Below are positions 45,760 through 54,354 of a stretch of 64,000 nucleotides of DNA, in pieces. Numbering within the stretch: position 1 is the first letter of the stretch; every line of letters begins with the position of its first letter. The stretch comes from Bradyrhizobium diazoefficiens (GTDB taxonomy: Bacteria > Pseudomonadota > Alphaproteobacteria > Rhizobiales > Xanthobacteraceae): assembly GCF_016616235.1 (NCBI RefSeq), contig NZ_CP067100.1, positions 5,763,001 to 5,827,000 on the forward strand. Direction: 5' to 3'. Both the position numbers and the translations under genes were made by a program. The notes under the pieces are model-generated. The model made no database searches. It worked only from the letters and a program-made list of their open reading frames with translations, and was not told the origin of the DNA.

Positions 45760-46560
45760 ATGCGCTTGAAGGACAAGGTTGCGATCGTCGTCGGCGCCGG
45801 CCAGAGTCCCGGCGAAGGCATGGGCAATGGCCGCGCCACCGCGCTGACCTTCGCGCGTGAGGGCGCGAAGGTGTTGTGCGTCGACCATCATCTGGAATCG
45901 GCGCAGGAGACCGTGGACCTGATCGCCGCGGCGCACGGCACCGCCGCTTCCTTCAAGGCCGACGTGACCAAAGCTGCCGACATCAAGGCGATGGTTGCGG
46001 ACACACAATCGCGCTGGGGCCGCATCGACGTGCTGCACAACAATGTCGGCGTCAGTCTCTCCGGCGGCGATGCCGAGTTGCTTCAAATCACCGAGGAGGC
46101 GTTCGACCGCGTCGTCGCCATCAATCTCAAGAGTTGCATTCTGGCCGCGAAGGAAGTGATCCCGATCATGCGCGCGCAGAACAGCGGCGCCATCATCAAT
46201 ATCTCCTCGATGGCTGCGATCACGACCTATCCTTACGTCGCCTATAAAGCGACGAAGTCGGCGATGATCGCCTTCACCGAACAGCTCGCCTATCAGAACG
46301 CCGAATACGGCATCCGCGCCAACGTCATCCTGCCCGGCCTGATGAACACGCCGATGGCCGTCGACACCCGCGCCCGCGAATGGCACAAGACCCGCGCCGA
46401 GGTCGAAGCCGAGCGCGACAGCAAGGTGCCGCTGCGCAGGAAGATGGGAACGGGATGGGACGTCGCGAACGCTGCGCTGTTCCTGGCGTCGGATGAAGCG
46501 AATTTCATCACCGGCGTGACGCTGCCGGTGGATGGCGGGGCGAGCGTGAGACGGGGGTGA
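45760..46560 (+). CDS. Short-chain dehydrogenase/reductase
   Basis: A 266-residue classical SDR. The cofactor loop is GAGQSPGEGMGNG near residues 12-24, NNVGVS follows near 93, and the catalytic Ser and Tyr-Lys are INISSMAA and YKATK (about 150-168), all intact. The C-terminal GVTLPVDGGASV is typical. It probably oxidises or reduces an alcohol/ketone with NAD(P). It is divergent from cyoA and convergent with the quinoprotein gene. Substrate unknown. It serves as a useful intact comparison for the two atypical SDRs in the window. Confidence 0.9.
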   Translation: MRLKDKVAIVVGAGQSPGEGMGNGRATALTFAREGAKVLCVDHHLESAQETVDLIAAAHGTAASFKADVTKAADIKAMVADTQSRWGRIDVLHNNVGVSLSGGDAELLQITEEAFDRVVAINLKSCILAAKEVIPIMRAQNSGAIINISSMAAITTYPYVAYKATKSAMIAFTEQLAYQNAEYGIRANVILPGLMNTPMAVDTRAREWHKTRAEVEAERDSKVPLRRKMGTGWDVANAALFLASDEANFITGVTLPVDGGASVRRG

Positions 46561-46576
46561 GGCGAGCGCGGTGCTT

Positions 46577-46610
46577 ACCCTCCCCTGGAGGGGGCCTGGA
46601 GGGGGAGGGT
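46577..46610. terminator. Hairpin between convergent genes
   Basis: Stem ACCCTCCCC / GGGGAGGGT encloses TGGAGGGGGCCTGGAG-like sequence between the SDR stop and the quinoprotein stop. It could act for both strands, but there is no T-run, and the CCCTCCCC arms are also common in dispersed rhizobial repeats. Confidence 0.4.
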
Positions 46611-46616
46611 GAAGCG

Positions 46617-47957
46617 TCACCGCGGCGCGCTTGTCACCCGCCAGATCGTGCCGTTGCCATCCTCCGACACCAGCAGCGATCCATCCTTGGCCACCGCAAC
46701 GCCAACCGGCCGTCCCCACACCTCCCTGTCGCTCACCACGAACCCCGTGATGAAATCCTCGTACTCGCCCGTCGGCCTGCCGTCCTTGATCCGGATACGG
46801 ATCACCTTATAGCCGGTGCGCTTCGACCGATTCCAGGAGCCGTGCTCGGCGGCGAAGGCGTTGCCCTGATACTCCGGCGGAAACTGCGTTCCCTGGTAGA
46901 AGGTCATGCCGAGCGAGGCCGAGTGCGGCTGGATCAGCACATCGGGCACGGTCACCTTGTCCTTGAGGTCCGGCCGCGCGCCGGCGTGGCGCGGATCCTC
47001 GTTGCCGCCGATATAGAACCAGGGCCAGCCATAGAACGCGCCCTCCTTCACGCTGGTCACGTAGTCCGGCGCGAGATCATCGCCGAGACCATCGCGCTCG
47101 TTGGTCGAGCACCAGGGCAAGCCAGTCTGCGGCTGGATCGCAAGGCCGACGCAGTTGCGGATGCCGGTGGCGTAGATCTTCCGATCCTTGCCATCAGGGT
47201 TGAAGGCGAGCACGGCGGCGCGCTCGAGCTCGCTGGCCCACGCCGCGCCAAGCGGCTGCGTCTTCGCCCACACCTCCAATCCGCCAGGCGGCGTGCCCAT
47301 GCCTTCAGCGACGTTGCTGAGCGAGCCGACCGAGACCAGCATGCGCTTGTTGTCGGGCGTAAAGACGATATCGCGGGTGGAATGGCCGCCGTCATGCGGC
47401 AGGCTCGCCACGATCGTCTCCGCTTTGCCGCGCGCCTTGAGATCACCGGATTGATAGGGAAAGCGGACCACACTGTCGGTGTTGGCGACGTAGACCCATT
47501 GCGGATTGTCGCCGTTCGGAAAGAAGGCGATACCGAACGGCTGCCGGAGGCCGCTCGCAAACACCTCGTTGGTCGCAACCTTGCCATCGTCGCCGGCGCG
47601 CAGCACGCGGATGGTGCCGGCCCGCGTCTCCGCGACGAAGACGTCGCCGTTCGGTGCAACCCTGACGATGCGCGGTGCGCGCAGACCTTCCGCGAACAGC
47701 TCGATCTTGAAGCCCGGCGGCACCTGGAGCGCGGCCTCCTGCGGGCGCGGGACCACGCGCGCGGAGCTCGCCACCGACCGCGTCGCGCCGGGCCGAACCA
47801 GACCCTGCGGCCGGATCAACCTGACCGTGCCGGGCTTGTCAGCCTGCCAATCGCCGTAGGCGTCCTTGCCCTGGAGCACCGGCTCGCCCAGCGCGCCGGT
47901 CGTTGCCGCAACCATCACCCCCGCAGCCACCGCCGCGGACCATATCCTGCTGTTCAC
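46617..47957 (-). CDS. Sorbosone dehydrogenase-like quinoprotein (PQQ-dependent sugar dehydrogenase family)
   Basis: A 446-residue periplasmic beta-propeller. The signal peptide is AAVAAGVMVAATTGALG. Blade repeats are visible: GLRAPRIVRVAPNGDVFVAE, GLRQPFGIAFFPNG, TGIRNCVGLAIQPQTG and VGVAVAKDGSLLVSEDGNG. The group includes soluble glucose/aldose and L-sorbosone dehydrogenases that use PQQ and pass electrons to cytochromes. No PQQ synthesis gene is nearby. A GTG at 47957 (reading MNSRIWS) with GGGAGGAAGG upstream is the best start; the longer frame is not used. Substrate uncertain. Confidence 0.85.
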   Translation of the reverse strand: MNSRIWSAAVAAGVMVAATTGALGEPVLQGKDAYGDWQADKPGTVRLIRPQGLVRPGATRSVASSARVVPRPQEAALQVPPGFKIELFAEGLRAPRIVRVAPNGDVFVAETRAGTIRVLRAGDDGKVATNEVFASGLRQPFGIAFFPNGDNPQWVYVANTDSVVRFPYQSGDLKARGKAETIVASLPHDGGHSTRDIVFTPDNKRMLVSVGSLSNVAEGMGTPPGGLEVWAKTQPLGAAWASELERAAVLAFNPDGKDRKIYATGIRNCVGLAIQPQTGLPWCSTNERDGLGDDLAPDYVTSVKEGAFYGWPWFYIGGNEDPRHAGARPDLKDKVTVPDVLIQPHSASLGMTFYQGTQFPPEYQGNAFAAEHGSWNRSKRTGYKVIRIRIKDGRPTGEYEDFITGFVVSDREVWGRPVGVAVAKDGSLLVSEDGNGTIWRVTSAPR

Positions 47958-48180
47958 GTCGCCTTCCTCCCGGCCTGCGCGTCTCAAACGTCAACGCTGA
48001 TGGACCCGCATACGTTCGGGAAAAACGCCTGCCGCATCCGACGTCAGCTCATGCCCGCACGATGTGCATCAGGCCGGATCCATCATACTGGAAAATGCAA
48101 GTGATCGGTGCGACACATTGTAGGGGCGGGGCCGCTGGTGCGGTCATCAAAGCTGCGGCACCGGTGTTGCAATTGATGGG

Positions 48181-49401
48181 ATGATCATGTGGGGATCCAT
48201 CATATCGGAATGGGCGAGCCTGCTGCTCCGCTGGCTGCATGTGGTGGCAGCGATCGCCTGGATCGGCAGCTCCTTCTATTTCATCGCGCTCGACCTCAGC
48301 CTCAGGCCCAAGAGCAACCTGACGAGCAACCTGACGGGCGACCTGCCTGACGGCGTGCAGGGCGAGGCCTGGCAAGTCCACGGCGGCGGCTTCTACCGGA
48401 TCATGAAATATCTGGTGGCCCCTCACCAGATGCCGGACGAGCTGACCTGGTTCAAATGGGAGGCCTACACCACCTGGCTGTCCGGCTTCGCGCTCATGGT
48501 GGTGGTGTATTATCTCGAAGCCGACCTGTTCCTGGTCGACAAGTCGATCCTCGACCTGACGCCATTCCAGGCCGGTCTGTTCAGCTTCTGTAGCCTTGCC
48601 CTGGCGTGGCTGCTTTACGAAGCCGCGTGCCGCACCGGGCTGGCGCAGCGCGAGCTGCCCTTCGCCATCGGCGGCTATCTGTTCCTGGTCGCGCTAACCT
48701 ACGCCTTCATCCATGTGCTGAGCGGCCGCGGCGCCTTCAACCAGATCGGTGCGATCATCGGCACCATCATGGTCGCCAACGTCTTCGCGCTGATCATCCC
48801 GAACCAGAAGAAGATCGTCGCCAGCCTGATCGCGGGACAAGCGCCCGATCCCAAGCTCGGCAAGGCCAGCAAGGAGCGCTCGGTCCACAACAACTACCTG
48901 ACGCTCCCCGTGGTCGTGCTGATGATCAGCAACCACTATCCCCTGCTCTACGCCACCCGCTTCAACTGGATCATCGTCGCGATCATCCTGGCGCTCGGCC
49001 CGGTGATCCGCCATTTCTTCAACGAGCGGCATGCGGGGCGAAAGTCGCCGTGGTGGGTGTGGGGCGTCACGGCAGCGGGCGCGATCGCGATCCTGTTCCT
49101 CTCCGCGGCAGGTCCGCGCAACGTGAAGACAGGCGCACTACAGGCGAAGCCGACGCTCGCCAATGTCGAGGAGATCGTGATGTCCCGCTGCAGCATGTGC
49201 CATGCGGCCGAGCCGGTCTGGGCCGGCATCGTCACCGCGCCGAAAGGCATTTTGCTCGACGCGCCCGAGCACGTCCATCGCAACATCCGCCTGATCGGCC
49301 GCGTCGCCGCCTGGTCCAGCGCGATGCCGCCAGGCAACGTCACCGAGATGACCGGCGAGGAGCGCGCCATTCTGGCCGCCTATCTCGCGCGGGCGCGCTA
49401 G
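48181..49401 (+). CDS. puuD: Urate hydroxylase
   Basis: A 406-residue membrane protein that oxidises urate to 5-hydroxyisourate and passes electrons to the respiratory chain. About seven helices occupy residues 10-320: ERSVHNNYLTLPVVVLMISNHYP is a conserved core segment and the DUF989 region at the start has LRWLHVVAAIAWIGSSFYFIAL. The C-terminal domain is a cytochrome c with heme site CSMCH at about 338-342, facing the periplasm. No uricase, HpxO or allantoin gene is adjacent, so the pathway partners lie elsewhere. Divergent from the quinoprotein gene across 223 bases. Confidence 0.9.
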   Translation: MIMWGSIISEWASLLLRWLHVVAAIAWIGSSFYFIALDLSLRPKSNLTSNLTGDLPDGVQGEAWQVHGGGFYRIMKYLVAPHQMPDELTWFKWEAYTTWLSGFALMVVVYYLEADLFLVDKSILDLTPFQAGLFSFCSLALAWLLYEAACRTGLAQRELPFAIGGYLFLVALTYAFIHVLSGRGAFNQIGAIIGTIMVANVFALIIPNQKKIVASLIAGQAPDPKLGKASKERSVHNNYLTLPVVVLMISNHYPLLYATRFNWIIVAIILALGPVIRHFFNERHAGRKSPWWVWGVTAAGAIAILFLSAAGPRNVKTGALQAKPTLANVEEIVMSRCSMCHAAEPVWAGIVTAPKGILLDAPEHVHRNIRLIGRVAAWSSAMPPGNVTEMTGEERAILAAYLARAR

Positions 49402-49503
49402 CGTCGCGCCGCCGTTCGCGGAATGAAATTTCCGCATCTCCCACTGAATTGAAAATGACTTGACCGTCTATCCGGCGTAGACAAGATCGGCAAGTCAGCC
49501 GGT

Positions 49504-50376
49504 ATGCGGGAAAGAACAGTGGCCCTCAAGAACGTCATCGGTATCGACCACGCCGTGGTCATGGTTCACGACCTCGACAAGGCCGCCGAGAACTACCGGC
49601 AGCTCGGCTTCACCCTGTCGCCGCGCGGCACCCACAGCGCGCATATGGGCACCGGCAACTACACCATCATGTTCGATCCGGACTATATGGAGCTGCTCGG
49701 CGTGCTCACCGCGACCGAGCTCAATGCGCCGGCCCGCGCCTTCCTCGACAAACACGGCGAAGGCATAGAGCGCATCGCCTTCACGGCGATCGATTCAGCG
49801 GCTGGCGCGGAGGAGATCCGCGCGCGCGGCCTCACGCCGATCGGCCCGACCGATTTCGAGCGCCCGGTGACGCTGCCTGATGGCACGGTGGCGGCGGCGA
49901 AATTCCGCACCTTCATGTGGCCGACCGCGGAGGCGCCGGGCGGCGTGCGCATCTTCGCCTGCCAGCACAAGACGCGCGAGACGGTGTGGATCCCCGAGCT
50001 GATGACGCACGCCAATGCGGCGAAGCGGATCAAGCAGACGCTGATCGCAACGCCCGAGCCCGCGCAGGACGCCGCGCATCTCGGCCGGCTGATCGACCGC
50101 GAGCCCAAGGCCGAGGCCGACGGCGCGGTCACCGTGCCCTCCGGCGGCGACCGCGCCGATTTCGTCTATCTGACGCTCGAGCAGCTCGGCAAACGCTATC
50201 CGGGCGTGCCCCTCACCGGCCTCTCCGAGCGCGGCGGTGCGGCCCTCGTCCTCGTCAGTGGCGATCTCGCAGCGACCGAAAAGACGCTGGGCGCGGCGGC
50301 CGTGCGCAGCGGGGCTGCGGTCTGCGTGCCTCCGACCAAGGCCAACGGCACCCTGCTCGCCTTCGTTGCTGGGTGA
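49504..50376 (+). CDS. VOC-family (glyoxalase-like) protein
   Basis: A 290-residue protein of the vicinal-oxygen-chelate superfamily. The opening NVIGIDHAVVMVHDLDKAAENYRQLGFTLSPRG has the first metal-binding His and the typical helix, and MELLGVLTATEL the first-half Glu. A second VOC half covers residues 150-290. This is the glyoxalase_3/dioxygenase-like type often found in catabolic loci. Two starts are possible: ATG 49504, used here, and GTG 49519, which has a closer ribosome site (GGGAAAGAAC). The reaction cannot be inferred. Confidence 0.8.
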   Translation: MRERTVALKNVIGIDHAVVMVHDLDKAAENYRQLGFTLSPRGTHSAHMGTGNYTIMFDPDYMELLGVLTATELNAPARAFLDKHGEGIERIAFTAIDSAAGAEEIRARGLTPIGPTDFERPVTLPDGTVAAAKFRTFMWPTAEAPGGVRIFACQHKTRETVWIPELMTHANAAKRIKQTLIATPEPAQDAAHLGRLIDREPKAEADGAVTVPSGGDRADFVYLTLEQLGKRYPGVPLTGLSERGGAALVLVSGDLAATEKTLGAAAVRSGAAVCVPPTKANGTLLAFVAG

Positions 50377-50492
50377 TTTGAAACAATTCTTTAACAAGCG
50401 TTCGCGCAGCGGGCCTAGGCTTTCCAGGCTGTCGTCTGGCAATGGACCGAGATCGCGATGCGCAAGGATATCTCCTAGGACTGCTTGAAGCA

Positions 50493-51020
50493 TTAGAAGG
50501 CGCGCTTGCCCTGCTGCCTGAACGAAGACTCCGTCGGCGCATCGAGGAAGACGACCGGCGTGCCGCGCTTGATATTGTCATCGAGCGTGCGCACGTCCCA
50601 GGTGGTGAGCCTGACGCAGCCGTGCGAAGCGGACTTGCCGACCTTGTCGGGCTCCGCCGTTCCGTGAATGCCGTAGCCCTGTGCGGACAGGCCGATCCAG
50701 TACGCTCCCACCGGATTGTTCGGCCCCGGTTTGACGTCGAACGGCTCCTTCGATCCGGCGCTGTCGAACTTGTAGTCGGAATTGTAGTGATAGGTCGACT
50801 TGTCATTGGTGCTGGTCACCTTGAACGTCCTGCTCGGCGTCGGACGATCGGGACCGCCGATTGACGCCGGATAGAACGCGACGAGACGTTCTGACGCGTC
50901 GAACACCTTCAAGGTCTCATTCTTCTTGTCGATCTCGAGCCGCGCGATGCGCGGCAGCTCGTTTCGAGCCGCGACATTCGCGACGACGATCGTCTCATCG
51001 ACCTTGTCGAAGGACTTTTC
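50493..51020 (-). pseudogene. 5'-truncated L,D-transpeptidase (YkuD) remnant
   Basis: The complete catalytic part of an L,D-transpeptidase is present: AYWIGLSAQGYGIHG and SASHGCVRL, with the His and the catalytic Cys spaced as in the YkuD family. The frame upstream still reads DKVDETIVVANVAARNEL and RIARLEIDKKNETLKVF, the usual linker before the domain. It is then cut by a TGA at 51021-51023, and no ATG, GTG or TTG start exists before the TTG at 50912. The peptidoglycan-binding half and the signal peptide are missing. A protein made from 50912 would be cytoplasmic and probably inactive for cell-wall crosslinking. Confidence 0.75.
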
Positions 51021-51242
51021 TCAGCCACAGCGAAATCGTCACACCGAGCACCGATTGCTTCATCTGCTGGTTCCGACCTGCAAATCGGTCCGTAAAGACC
51101 GCGGAGAGTTTCTCTGCGGGAACACCGTAGTAACACCGACGAGACCGGTGAATCGCAGCTTTGCCGCAATCGGACGGTTAAGAAGTCCTTGTCACCGACG
51201 CATCGTCGGCCGTTCATCCCACAGTTCGAGGTTGTCCACGCA

Positions 51243-52199
51243 ATGCGATTTGTCGTCGCGGCTTGCGCCGCGTTCCTGATTCTGATGTGCGATCTCGATC
51301 CGTCGGCATCCCGGCAAACATCAACTTTCGACCGTGCCGTTCTTGAGAACAATACAGCCTCACCACTTGTTCCGGTGGCCGAGCTCTTCCTCGCCAGCGT
51401 GCAGGCCATCGAGCTCGCCAATGCGCGCGCTGCTTATGAGGAGGCGACCGAGCCCGTACGCGAAATCGAAACCGTCGTGGAGGCACCGCTCTCGCCGACC
51501 GAAAAATTCTGCCACGCGCTGCGCGAAGCTGCCGAGGCCAGCGGCATTCCGGTGCCGTTCTTCGCGCGCCTGATTTGGCAGGAAAGCCGCTTCAAGTCCA
51601 AGGAGGTCAGCCAAGCCGGCGCGCAAGGCGTTGCGCAGTTCATGCCGGAGACGGCCGCGGAAGTCGGGCTCGACGATCCCTTCGATCCGATGAAGGCGCT
51701 GCCGGCATCGGCGAAATTCCTGCGCAAGCTCCGGGACGATTTCGGCAATCTCGGGCTTGCTGCAGCCGCCTATAACGCCGGCCCGGGCCGGATCCAGAAA
51801 TGGCTGGCGAAAGAAAGCGAGCTGCCGCGCGAGACGCGCGATTATGTGCGCATCATCACCGGCACCCAGGCCGAAGACTGGACCGCGCGCGCCGAGGCGC
51901 TCGCGATCCGGATCGACCTGCCGCGCGAAGCGCCTTGCGAAGGCATCGGCAGTCTCTCCAAGTCCAGGGACGTCGCCTGGGTTCCGGTGAACCTGACGCC
52001 ATCGGTCTCCAGCATCATCCGCAAGGCCGAGCAACTGGCGGCGCACCTGACGGCCAACCGTGCGCGCAGGCGGCTTGCCTCGCTGATCCACAAGACCACC
52101 CACGGCAAGGCGCGCAGCATGATCGCAGCGCGCGCGGCCGGCAAGAGCGCCAAGGCCCGCGCCGTCCGGCTCGCCGCGAGCGAGCGAACTTCAGGGTGA
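51243..52199 (+). CDS. Lytic transglycosylase (SLT domain)
   Basis: A 318-residue exported muramidase. The signal peptide is FVVAACAAFLILMC. The lysozyme-like domain has catalytic Glu114 in IWQESRF, then GAQGVAQFMPETAAEVGL and AAAAYNAGPGRIQKWL, which complete the SLT signature. The C-terminal 100 residues are basic and rich in Arg/Ala/Lys and look unstructured. ATG 51243 is used; an in-frame start upstream would only add an unlikely leader. It cleaves peptidoglycan glycan strands. It is divergent from the truncated L,D-transpeptidase. Confidence 0.88.
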   Translation: MRFVVAACAAFLILMCDLDPSASRQTSTFDRAVLENNTASPLVPVAELFLASVQAIELANARAAYEEATEPVREIETVVEAPLSPTEKFCHALREAAEASGIPVPFFARLIWQESRFKSKEVSQAGAQGVAQFMPETAAEVGLDDPFDPMKALPASAKFLRKLRDDFGNLGLAAAAYNAGPGRIQKWLAKESELPRETRDYVRIITGTQAEDWTARAEALAIRIDLPREAPCEGIGSLSKSRDVAWVPVNLTPSVSSIIRKAEQLAAHLTANRARRRLASLIHKTTHGKARSMIAARAAGKSAKARAVRLAASERTSG

Positions 52200-52246
52200 T
52201 GAACGGACCGGAAGCCGCGCCTGAGCGGCTTCCGGCGTGCCGCGAC

Positions 52247-53365
52247 TTAATCGATTTCCTCAATCACGCGACGCTCGCTGGGCTCGATGACGTAGGTCCG
52301 CGTATCGCGATGGATATAGCGGTATTCCCGCAGGTCGGGCGCATCCTGGTAGACCGTGCTCGGGAATTCCTCGACCTCGACCGTGTCGGGGACGCGGTCA
52401 CCGACATGGAACTCGGTGCGCGCGGTGCTGCCGGTGGTTCGCGCTTCCCGTCCGTCCGTTCGCGTTTTCGCATGCTTGCGGATCGCCTCACGATCGCGAT
52501 CCGAAAACTTGCTGGCGCTGCGCTCACGCGTGGTCGTCGTCGCAGTGGACTGCCCTGAGTAAGGCAGCACAGTCACGATCTTGTAGGTCGCGGGATCAAC
52601 CACGACGATCTGATCCTTCACCAGCGCAAAGCTGTAGCCGCGGTACTGCGGCACGATCTCGACCACATCGGGCGGCAACGTCGACAGCTGCACGTCGCGC
52701 GGCACCACGGTGCCGACGTTCAGTGAGAAATTAACGTTGGTCAGTGGCCGCACGTTCAGGTGCGAGATCGAGGCGCTGATCCTGGTTTCCTGCTGGCGAT
52801 TGAGGTTAACGTCGGTGCGCGACGCCGTGTTGGTTCCGGCCCGCTCGCCTTGTGCCTGATTGGTGCCCGATGCGTTCGGCGACTGGGCCTGATTGGTTCC
52901 AGTCGCACTTGGCGCCTGCTGCGCCTGATTGGCGTTGTTGGACGGAGCGCTGGCCGGCGGATTGGTCCGGTCCTGTGCCTGGTTCGTGTTCGTTGCCGGC
53001 GGGTTGGCGCCCTGCTGGGAGGCGGGCGGATTGCCGGCCGTGTTGTTGGAGTTGGTCGCGCCACCCTGTGGTCGCGACGAATCTGCGCTGTTGGTGGAAT
53101 TTGGGCTTCCGGAGCTGTTGTTGGCGGATCCGGATGAAGGCTGCGAGGTCTGCGTGTTCTGCGTCGATGCTCCCGGTGATGACTGGGAGGATGGTGTCGA
53201 GCGTTGTGAGTCGGTCGCGCCCGGCGCTGGGGTGGTCGGCTGGGAGGCGGTATTTGACTGCGATTGCGGCGTCTGCTCACTCTTCGAGTTCGTGCTCGGT
53301 GATTGCGCCAAGGCAGCATTCGCCAGCACCAGCCCAAGCGCAGTGGTCGCTAACATTCGGATCAT
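52247..53365 (-). CDS. Secreted protein with two DUF1236 domains
   Basis: A 372-residue exported protein of unknown function. Signal peptide MLATTALGLVLANAALAQ. Residues about 20-180 are low complexity (Ser, Thr, Asn, Gln, Pro, Ala). Two related modules follow: VGTVVPRDVQLSTLPPDVVE...YRGYSFALVKDQIVVVDPAT near 215-260 and VGDRVPDTVEVEEFP...LREYRYIHRDTRTYVIEPS at the C-terminus, both with the VGxxVPxxVxLxxxP...YRY...VIxP pattern of DUF1236. The start ATG at 53365 has a perfect AAGGAGGAGA site. Rhizobia carry many DUF1236 proteins. Confidence 0.85.
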   Translation of the reverse strand: MIRMLATTALGLVLANAALAQSPSTNSKSEQTPQSQSNTASQPTTPAPGATDSQRSTPSSQSSPGASTQNTQTSQPSSGSANNSSGSPNSTNSADSSRPQGGATNSNNTAGNPPASQQGANPPATNTNQAQDRTNPPASAPSNNANQAQQAPSATGTNQAQSPNASGTNQAQGERAGTNTASRTDVNLNRQQETRISASISHLNVRPLTNVNFSLNVGTVVPRDVQLSTLPPDVVEIVPQYRGYSFALVKDQIVVVDPATYKIVTVLPYSGQSTATTTTRERSASKFSDRDREAIRKHAKTRTDGREARTTGSTARTEFHVGDRVPDTVEVEEFPSTVYQDAPDLREYRYIHRDTRTYVIEPSERRVIEEID

Positions 53366-53472
53366 GGCTCTCCTCCTTTGTCCTTTGTCCGGTTCTGTGT
53401 TGGCTACCAACCTGCGTTAAGAGGCTCGGTTCCAGTTTTTCCCGGACCGTGAACAGAGATAAGGAACCCCCG

Positions 53473-53934
53473 ATGCCAGCCAGAAGCGCCGGAATCCTCG
53501 CTTATCGCATGCGATCGGATCTTGAGGTTCTGCTCGTCCATCCCGGCGGCCCGTTTTGGCGCAACAAGGACCTCGGCGCCTGGTCGATTCCGAAGGGCGA
53601 GTACGGCGACGAACAGAATGCCGAGGAAGCTGCGCGGCGCGAGTTCGCTGAGGAGCTAGGACTGGAGCTGGTCGAGCCCCTGATCGCGCTCGGGCAGGTG
53701 AAGCAGCGCGGCGGCAAGATCGTGACCGCCTTTGCCGTCGAGCTCGACATCGATACGCGCAATGTCTGCAGCAACACGTTCGAGATCGAATGGCCGCCGC
53801 GCAGCGGCAAACGGCAAGCGTTTCCCGAGATCGACCGCGCCGCGTTCTTCACGCTGGACGAGGCAAAAAGGAAGATAAACGAGGGCCAGCGTCCGCTGCT
53901 CGAGCGGCTGGCGCGACTGGTCGGCTCGAGCTAG
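53473..53934 (+). CDS. NUDIX hydrolase
   Basis: A 153-residue hydrolase of nucleoside-diphosphate-type substrates. The NUDIX box is GEYGDEQNAEEAARREFAEE followed by LGLEL. The flanking sequence SAGILAYRMR...VLLVHPGGPFWRNKDLGAWSIPKG resembles the subgroup acting on bis(5'-nucleosyl)polyphosphates or similar. ATG 53473, with AAGGA nine bases earlier, is used; a long frame upstream overlaps the DUF1236 gene on the other strand and is not coding. Exact substrate unknown. Confidence 0.9.
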   Translation: MPARSAGILAYRMRSDLEVLLVHPGGPFWRNKDLGAWSIPKGEYGDEQNAEEAARREFAEELGLELVEPLIALGQVKQRGGKIVTAFAVELDIDTRNVCSNTFEIEWPPRSGKRQAFPEIDRAAFFTLDEAKRKINEGQRPLLERLARLVGSS

Positions 53935-53959
53935 TTCGGTGCGAGCTATGGCATGCCGC

Positions 53960-54343
53960 TCACACCGGCTTCTCGTCGTCGCTCACCGGCGACGTCACCA
54001 CGAGAAACACGAGATCGGTCAGGCCGGAATTCGCGATGGCGTGCTCCACACCGGGCGGCAGGAAAATCACGTCGTGCTTGCGCACGATATGGCTCTTGCC
54101 GGCGATCTCCATCAGCCCCTCGCCGTCGAGCACGTGATAGACCTGCTCCTGCACCTTGTGGTGATGCCGCGCCACATAGGCCATCGGCTGATACATCGAG
54201 ATGCGATAGTCGATGCGGCGCGAGCCCGCGGTCTCCGGCATCACCAGCGGCTTCGACAGCGCGCCGCCAAAATGGTTGGGGAATTCGCGCCAGGGCACCT
54301 CGGCGATGTTGCGGATGAAGGCGCCGCCAGTTTCCTCGATCAT
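53960..54343 (-). CDS. Cupin-domain protein
   Basis: A 127-residue single-cupin protein. The metal-binding motif is HHHKVQEQVYHVLDGEG, with the second motif PPGVEHAIAN. It is cytoplasmic. It lies 11 bases after the SDR gene on the same strand and 3 kb from the ThDP enzyme, consistent with an operon reading ThDP enzyme, SDR, cupin. It may be a small dioxygenase, isomerase or sensor of a pathway intermediate; no sequence feature separates these. Confidence 0.85.
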   Translation of the reverse strand: MIEETGGAFIRNIAEVPWREFPNHFGGALSKPLVMPETAGSRRIDYRISMYQPMAYVARHHHKVQEQVYHVLDGEGLMEIAGKSHIVRKHDVIFLPPGVEHAIANSGLTDLVFLVVTSPVSDDEKPV

Positions 54344-54354
54344 GTCAGTGCTCC

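Noticed and set aside
50377..50492. A gene or RNA in the gap after the VOC gene
   Set aside because: The gap is short and I see neither an open frame nor a hairpin with a T-run.
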